Source: Mytilus californianus
Taxonomy: Eukaryota > Mollusca > Bivalvia > Mytilida > Mytilidae
Assembly: GCF_021869535.1 (NCBI RefSeq)
Contig: NW_026262712.1
Span: 112,589,640-112,653,639, forward strand
Length of the DNA stretch: 64,000 bases
Direction of reading: 5' to 3'
The notes under the pieces were generated by a model that made no database searches, had not been told where the DNA came from, and saw only the letters and a list, made by a program, of their open reading frames with translations. The translations under genes and the position numbers were made by a program. Shown here in pieces: positions 57,730 to 64,000 of this stretch. Within the stretch, counting starts at the first letter, position 1. Each line of letters begins with the position of its first letter.

Positions 57730-60200
57730 TCATAAAATTCTGGCAAGAATTGTACACAAGAGCCCTAACAATGCAATTTTCCAAATAATTAATGTTTCCA
57801 ATGGGCATTAAATATCGTCCCCCGTCAATTATTAATTGGAATGAGTGTCGTAATATCATCCACGACTCACTCCATACTTACTGTTTGAAATGGATAAAAC
57901 GGGAAAAAGCTGACAATAAATCTTTGGACTCTTTTTTTAAATCAGTAATGAACATAGTTGATATACGTATTCAACATTTTAAAGAACATTTTACTCTTAA
58001 CAATAACCACAATAAACCTATTTCTCGTATCAAACATAAACTAAAAGAACTAGCCAAGGAATTTGTTTTTGTCCCGGCCGATAAAGCTGCTAATAATATT
58101 ATTATTGTTTGACGTAAATTTTACATTGAGGTTCTGAAAAAAGAAATCACCAATTCACCAACATTCCAACTGACTCCATTTTCAGAAAACGACATCTGTA
58201 ACAAACATAAACTTTTAGCTACCGCTTTACAAGCAGAACCAAATACAATGAAAGTCCCAACTATGTATTGGCTTCCGAAGCTACACAAAATACCTTACAA
58301 ATATAGATTCATTTCGTCTTCAAGCCATTGTTCCACTACTAAATTGTCTATTCTTCTTACCAGTACACTTGGTACAATCAAAAACCTGATAATAAATTGT
58401 TCAAATAAGGCCTTCGAAAATAGTGGAATTAATTACTTTTGGAGTGTCAAGAACTCGTTGGAAGTACTTGATAAATTGCATGCATATATTGGTGATTTTG
58501 AATCTGTTCAAAGTTTTGATTTTTCTACCCTATATACCACATTGCCTCACATTCTCATTAAGAAAAAATTCACACACCTAATTAAATGGGCATTTAAAAA
58601 GTCAGAATGTGAATATATATGTTCAAACTCTTTTAGGTCATTTTTTAGTAGCAATAAACAAAAAAACTATGTCAATTGGACATGCTTTGATACTATATAT
58701 GCCCTTGAATTTTTACTAGATAACATTTTTGTTCGCTTTGGAGATTCCGTATATCGTCAGGTTATCGGAATTCCAATGGGGACTAACTGTGCACCACTTA
58801 TTGCGGACCTTTTTTTGTATTGCTATGAGTTACAATTTATGACAAAAATCAGTAAAGACCCATCGAAACAACATCTGATACACAAATTTAATAATACTTT
58901 TAGATATTTGGATGATATTTTGGCTCTCAATAATGACGACTTCAGTATGTATACTAAAGAAATTTATCCTGTTGAACTTACTTTAAATAAAGCTAATACT
59001 AACAATGACCACTGCCCTTTCCTCGATCTTGATATCTATATCATTAACGGAAAGCTTAATACTAAAATATATGATAAAAGAGATGATTTTTCATTTCCTA
59101 TCGTTAATTATCCATTTTTAGATGGTGACGTTCCCTTGTCACCATCTTACGGTGTTTATATATCTCAACTTGTACGATTCGCTCGTGTATGTAACAATGT
59201 TTTAGATTTTAACGAGAGAAATTTATGTATTACTGAAAAATTATTACACCAGGGTTTTCGATATCACAAACTAGTCAAAACATTTACTAAATTTTATCAT
59301 CGGTATAAGGACATCATTCGTAAATATAGCTCAACATGCAGACTTCTTATACGTTCAGGTATATTACATCCAATTTTTTATGGAAATATTCTTTATAAAG
59401 CACAAAAATGTCAGTATTCACCTCTGAAACTAACAAAACCTTTAAATAGACTTATCAAGAAGGGATATAGTTACGATACTGTTGTCAGGTCATTAAAGAT
59501 TGCATATTTTGGCGTTAATATTGATTCACTTATAGGGTCTTTGCATCGGCACTAAACACATTTATTTAAAAACCAGTTGTTGGCATGACACGGGTTATGT
59601 TCTTCTCATATATGTTATGATGGTATGATACTAAACCCCTAACGGGAAGGATTGTGCCTGATATTCATATGATGAAGACATAATCTTTCAATCAGTTTAA
59701 TTGAAGTCTGGAGCTGGCATGTCAGTTAACTGCTAGTAGTCTGTTGTTATTTATGTATTATTGTCATTTTGTTTATTTTCTTTGGTTACATCTTCTGACA
59801 TCAGACTCGGACTTCTCTTGAACTGAATTTTAATGTGCGTATTGTTATGCGTTTACTTTTCTACATTGGCTAGAGGTATAGGGGGAGGGTTGAGATCTCA
59901 TAAACATGTTTAACCCCGCCGCATTTTTGCGCCTGTCCCAAGTCAGGAGCCTCTAGCCTTTGTTAGTCTTGTATTATTTTTAATTTTAGTTTCTTGTGTA
60001 CAATTTGGAGTTTAGTATGGCGTTCATTATCACTGAACTAGTATATATATTTGTTTAGGGGCCAGCTGAAGGACGCCTCCGGGTGCGGGAATTTCTCGCT
60101 GCATTGAAGACCTGTTGGTGACCTTCTGCTGTTGTCTGTTCTATGGTCGGGTTGTTGTCTCTTTGACACATTCCCCATTTCCATTCTCAATTTTATAACT
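57730..60200 (+). mobile_element. Penelope-like retroelement, nearly intact (copy P7)
   Basis: The element comprises one long frame (57792-59555, one stop) followed by about 640 bases of 3' untranslated DNA ending in 'gggttgttgtctctttgaca' then 'attccccatttccattctca', a tail I recognise as extremely common in mussel sequence. The 5' end looks truncated, because the frame starts close to the junction with repeat A. Copy P2 (9745-10165) is its closest relative here. No obvious terminal repeats or poly(A) tail. Confidence 0.7.
57792..59555 (+). pseudogene. Penelope-like reverse transcriptase with one internal stop
   Basis: This is a single frame of 588 codons including the end stop. One TGA at 58110-58112 lies where relatives would have Trp, a one-base change. 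Downstream the frame is open from 58113 to TAA at 59553-59555. RT features in order: MYWLPKLHKIPYKYRFIS (about residue 155), FDFSTLYTTLPHILIKKK (about 238), GIPMGTNCAPLIADLFLY (about 325), the catalytic RYLDD (about 372), CPFLDLDIYI, YDKRDDFSFPIVNYPFL, and a basic thumb-like end. No GIY-YIG endonuclease is visible in or after the frame, so it is either an endonuclease-lacking lineage or one whose endonuclease was N-terminal and lost. The Penelope-like class is inferred from RT motifs. Confidence 0.8.
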
Positions 60201-60540
60201 TTTTTTAAAAATGATTGATTGGCACTGATTTTAAAACTCGTCAGACATTGTTGATATAACCTATCAAAATAGGTTTCCTAAAAAATTGACAAGGATTGTA
60301 CAAGACATGCAAGTGAGAGCGCTTATAAGGCCAAAGGGATAGACCGACTCCAAGTATTTTTATGTCCCCACTGTTTTATGGTGCTTGTCCTAAAGATATA
60401 AGAATAATTATAACTTTACGATAAGTATCAAATAAACTTAACATTACCAATGATTCATGAAAATATACTGTCAAGCAAATATTAAGGTCAAGTTCAGATA
60501 AACCAAACCTTACAACATGTGCAATTATTGCATACACCAA
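60201..60540. other. No gene recognised
   Basis: Unassigned AT-rich DNA. Confidence 0.5.
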
Positions 60541-60960
60541 ACTAGAGGCTCCAAGGAGCCTGTGTCTCTCACCTGATATTTTTATTTACAATTGATGCAT
60601 GAAATAATGCAACCGTTATACTTTTGCTTTAGTTTCAGAGATATAAGTCAAAAACTGCATTTTCCCTCTATGTTCTATTTTTAGCCATATCTGCCATGTT
60701 TTTAAAAACTAGATACCCTAATGATGATTGTGGCCAAGTTTGGTTTATTTGTCTCTGTTGTTTCAGGAGAAGACTTTTGTAAATTAAAAAAATTTACGAA
60801 AAATTGTTAAATTTGACTTTAAAGGGCAATAACTCCTTATCAGGTCAATTGACCATTTTGGTCATGATGACTTATTTGTAGATCGTACTTTGCTGAACAT
60901 TATTGCTATTTCAGTTTATCTCTATCTATAATACTATTCAAGATAATAACCAAAAATGTG
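60541..60960 (+). repeat. Dispersed bivalve repeat ('ctagaggctccaaggagcct')
   Basis: The ordered blocks 'ctagaggctccaaggagcct', 'gtgtctctcacctgatattt', 'gtggccaagtttggtttatt', 'caggagaagacttttgtaaa', 'gggcaataactccttatcag' and 'ttgaccattttggtcatgat' are from a very common bivalve repeat. Confidence 0.7.
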
Positions 60961-60963
60961 GAT

Positions 60964-60983
60964 TGTGTCCATGCATGGACACA
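60964..60983. repeat. Perfect 20-base palindrome
   Basis: TGTGTCCATGCATGGACACA equals its own reverse complement. It opens the tandem-structured element that follows. Confidence 0.95.
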
Positions 60984-61009
60984 GATGATGCACCCCGCTT
61001 GCATATCAT

Positions 61010-61445
61010 AAAAGATATAAAGGGACATAACTGAAGAACGGTAAAAGTGACTCTCTCTTAATGTGTACTTGATCTAAGTTTTGTGGTAATAAGCATTGTA
61101 TATAAGTCTCATAACATTTGGCTGAGGTAAACTAAAGTTAGAGAACGGAAACAAATAATTCAGCAATTTTTATGTTTATAAAGGGGCATAACTAAAGAAC
61201 GGTAAAAGTGACACCACCCAATTTCAAACTATATCTGTATTATGTGGTAATAAGCATTGTGTATAAGTCTCATAACATTTGGTTGAGGCAAACTAAAGTT
61301 AGAGAACGGAAACAAATTAAACTGAGTTTTGTGGTAAAAAGTATTATATATACATTTCATTGCATTAATTTAAGACAAACTCAAGCTAGAGAACGGAAAC
61401 GAAAAATTCAGCAATTTTTTCATTTGTAAATGGGCATAACTCTAC
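61010..61445 (+). repeat. Three tandem units of about 145-160 bases
   Basis: 'agaacggtaaaagtgac', 'gtggtaataagcattgt', 'agtctcataacatttgg' and 'agttagagaacggaaac' recur in order, starting near 61012, 61180 and 61320 (the third unit is partial). Confidence 0.75.
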
Positions 61446-61477
61446 AACAGTAATCAAAGTGCTTGTAAGCACTGAAT

Positions 61478-61745
61478 GGTAAAGATTGCTTTAATTTATC
61501 AGTAGGAAGTAAAATTGAATATTGCATTGTATAAAGCATTGGTTGTAGTTGATTCAACTACCATTATGCACAAAGAAAGATAACTCCAATTTTCAAAGAA
61601 GGCTTTAAAATATTTTTAGAAATGAAGGGTAAAAATTGCTTAAATTTATCAGCGGAAGGTAAAATTAAACATTGCATTGTATAAAGCATTGATTGAAGTT
61701 GATTCAACTATAATCATGGACAAAGAAAGATAACTCCAATTTTAT
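61478..61745 (+). repeat. Two tandem units of about 148 bases
   Basis: 'gcattgtataaagcattg', 'agttgattcaacta' and 'caaagaaagataactccaat' recur at the same spacing in 61478-61605 and 61626-61745. Confidence 0.8.
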
Positions 61746-62386
61746 AAATACTTTTTATTCCCGCTGACCCTTACAAAAACCTTAAAACTTTATCCCTGAA
61801 ATATAAATTCAAATTTTCTTTTTTATGAAATGCATCAAACACTAACAGAATTAATAACACATTGTGTCGTATCTAAAAATAGACAAATCAATCATAATTG
61901 ACCTTAAAATGTTGTTTGCGCAAATAATTTTGCGGCGGAGCGAAACCTGTGTTTAAAAACAATTACAATAAGTTTGTTTCCGTTTTTTTTTTTCATAATT
62001 CTGTAAGATGTATCATCTCATAGATGAAATGGATCTGTCCAAATGTGGAAGATTTCAAGTTAAATTATAGATATTCACAAACAATTTGGAATTTTCTTGC
62101 TTCATAGATAATAAAAAAAACGTCCATTTGGATATCAAAAATGGGAATGCATGACAACTCATGAATCTGATATCTTCGTCTTTCCAGTGGACAAGTCTGT
62201 TACGTTTTTGACAAGAATGGTAAAGCTTATTTTCGTACGATGTGTTTGCAATTTGCATGTATTAGTTTTCGTGCTTGAAGATCATTATTCACCAATAGAA
62301 AATGAAAGGATATGGAGTAAATGTACATGGGACAAAATCGCACACAATACATAGAAAACATAGAAAATTATCAATGAACAGGGCTT
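61746..62386. other. No gene recognised
   Basis: Unassigned. 'gcggcggagcgaaacc' near 61932 is a GC-rich island in AT-rich DNA without an obvious partner. Confidence 0.45.
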
Positions 62387-62486
62387 TTATTCCTGTTCTT
62401 CATCTTGACAGTTGATGTAGGGTCTTCCTGAAATTGGTGGATCTGTTTTTTCTTGTTCATGAAATAACGATTTAATTTGTCTATGT

Positions 62487-62563
62487 CCTTGGACATAGCC
62501 CCCCTTTTTGGAAATTGTATGACCTTGGACATAACCCCCCCCCCCTTTTTGGAAATTGTATGA
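62487..62563. repeat. Two direct repeats of about 38 bases with C runs
   Basis: 'ccttggacatagcccccc' and 'ccttggacataacccccc', each followed by 'tttttggaaattgtatga'. A minus-strand frame across it (62387-62572) reads GGYVQGHTISKKGGYVQGH. I cannot say whether that is coding. Confidence 0.8.
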
Positions 62564-62614
62564 CGATGGCATGCATTTTATCCTGCAATCAGCTAACTAT
62601 TGTACAAATAACAG

Positions 62615-62645
62615 GTACACAAATAAAGTTTTGCTTTATTTGTAC
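62615..62645. repeat. Short hairpin
   Basis: GTACACAAATAAAG pairs with CTTTATTTGTAC across the loop TTTTG. Confidence 0.8.
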
Positions 62646-62849
62646 TTAAACAAATAAAGTCTCCTGTTACCCCCGCTTCCATGTTGAGCAAGCGGTAATG
62701 TTGATATTTCTTTTTGCGTACCAGTTCATTTTGGGGTCCTCTTCGCGGTCCGCGTTCAAACTATGTTGATTTCTTTGAATAATTAGAGACAATGATTTAG
62801 ATTTTAACAACTAAAGTTTCAAGTTTTGGGTGTAAATTTCAGGGTAAAA

Positions 62850-62994
62850 ACAATATATGTACATTGTCGGAAAATTGAAATTTATTTGTACTCGCTACGA
62901 AACAGGAGAAAAGCTCGGCGAGCCTCGCTTTTCGTCCTGTTTCTAAAGCTTATACAAATAAATTATATATTTTCCGACAGTGTACATATATTGT
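62850..62994. repeat. Long inverted repeat with GC-rich core
   Basis: The left arm ACAATATATGTACATTGTCG pairs with the right arm CGACAGTGTACATATATTGT (one mismatch). Pairing continues through 'ggaaaat', 'aatttatttgta', 'aaacagga' and 'aaaagc' with small interruptions. The arms are about 65-70 bases. The core GCTCGGCGAGC (about 62912-62923) is itself a hairpin. Confidence 0.9.
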
Positions 62995-63369
62995 ATATTT
63001 ATGTTTATAACAGCTGAGCAATAATAATTCATGGAACTAGAATTTACGCGACGACAAGATAGCAAAACCAAACATTTTGTTACTAAGGTGAAATATATTT
63101 TTTTCTGTCTTGAAAGATATTTTTTTTCTTTTTATTCTCGACCGACCGACTCGACGTTTTCATGTGTAAAATGTGCAAACCAACAAATTAAAAAAACCCT
63201 GGCCTTACCATGCTAACTCCTGAATGGTTAAGGCCATAACCCTCCAAAATCAATCCCAACCTTCCTTTTTTTTTTGGTATGAACCTTGAGGTTCAATTTC
63301 ATAGAGATCCATAGAAATGTATGGGATTTGCTCATAATTGAAGGCCGTACCGTGACCTGTAGTTATTTA

Positions 63370-63450
63370 CTTCTATGTCATTTGATCTCGGATGGAGAGT
63401 TGTCTAATTGGCAATTATACCACATCTTCTTATTTTTATATTATATTCAA
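63370..63450 (-). repeat. Repeat B terminal fragment, inverted
   Basis: 'ggatggagagttgtctaatt' then 'ggcaattataccacatcttc' is the reverse complement of the repeat B start. Confidence 0.7.
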
Positions 63451-64000
63451 ATTAATGTCTGGAAACCAGAAAATCCTTGTTTTGGGGCCCTAAATTCATT
63501 ATTGTATAGGCAACTTGTCATGGTAAAACTATACAACAATCATAATTCATGACAATTAACAAATCAATATCTCCAAGTATAACAAATAAAGAAATTGAAA
63601 AACAGATTATTTGCCTGAATTTTCTGTCCAAAGACCATAGCTATGCAAAGAAAAACATCTCAACAGAATATATATTGAACTTGATCTGTAAATTTGTCAT
63701 GGTAAAACTATATACAATGTATAAATATCCAATCAATATTTTCAAGCATTACTTAAAGTCCCCTTGGCTTTGCTGGCAGGGGACTAATAAACATTTTAAT
63801 ATTTGTTATCATGGTTTTATCTATTTCAATCATGCATGTATATTTTTTAATTTTCAGAAATAATTGTTTTTTTAAAAGTTGCATGTAAATTCTCAAAGTA
63901 TAACCTGTGACGAAAAGTTGGTTATACAACTTCAACTAACGTGTGTATCCTTGTGTTTGTGCTGTGTTGTTGAGTGTATTAGTTTCTGGTCGTGCCTTTC
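63451..64000. other. No gene recognised
   Basis: AT-rich. 'cttgtcatggtaaaactata' (about 63511) and 'tttgtcatggtaaaactata' (about 63693) mark a weak direct repeat. The frames are short and not protein-like. Confidence 0.45.

Noticed and set aside
59120-59145. Hairpin AGATGGTGAC / GTCACCATCT
   Set aside because: It is a short pair inside conserved reverse-transcriptase coding sequence (DGDVPLSPSYG) and is probably chance, not one of the long palindromes.
1-64000. tRNA or rRNA genes
   Set aside because: No cloverleaf with matching A and B box sequences and no conserved rRNA stretch was noticed on reading. A covariance-model search would settle this.

Overview
This window is animal genomic DNA, most likely from a bivalve mollusc and probably a marine mussel (Mytilidae). 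It is strongly AT-rich. It has no bacterial-style gene packing. It carries single-exon Toll-like receptor (TLR) genes of the invertebrate single-cysteine-cluster type, and it is dense in dispersed repeats that I recognise from mussel sequence. The organism call rests on recognition of these families, not on a database search.

The backbone is a small TLR cluster that has been broken up by mobile DNA. One copy is intact: 42085-44589 on the minus strand, 834 codons, with signal peptide, leucine-rich repeats (LRRs), C-terminal LRR cap, membrane segment and TIR domain. Three relatives lie on the plus strand. The first (13552-19342) is a 5' half split by a LINE and then cut off by a reverse-transcriptase element. 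The second (23110-25621) is nearly complete, with one 2-base frameshift and one stop just inside the TIR. The third (about 28985-33518) is full-length but decayed and holds a 2 kb insertion. A divergent LRR pseudogene (8560-9725, minus) and a scrap of about 50 bases (39497-39549, minus) complete the set. The intact gene and the first pseudogene also share about 1 kb of 5' flank in opposite orientation, so they are the arms of an inverted duplication.

The rest is mostly transposon DNA. At 991-2617 there is a DNA-transposon-like unit whose inverted ends are arrays of 'acatcgt'-type tandem repeats around a short transposase-like reading frame; a lone right end of the same family is at 10167-10410. 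Two related LINEs are present: 13902-18876, with target-site duplications and a deleted reverse-transcriptase core, and 47740-54180, split by a 3.4 kb insertion. A third, decayed LINE reverse transcriptase is at 38890-39480. A Penelope-like reverse-transcriptase family occurs in at least seven pieces, the best being 57730-60200, whose 588-codon frame has a single internal stop. There is also a TTAA-flanked MITE at 27798-28078, several minisatellites, and many copies of common mussel dispersed repeats.

The least expected pattern is a series of long inverted repeats (7423, 29540, 31421, 48811 and 62850; 37492 is a variant). AT-rich arms of about 25-75 bases surround a short core that is GC-rich in four of the six. 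In the 48811 case one arm is plainly LINE coding sequence, so the other arm must be an inverted copy of local DNA. No conserved non-repeat gene other than the TLRs was recognised, and the remaining gaps are listed as unassigned.
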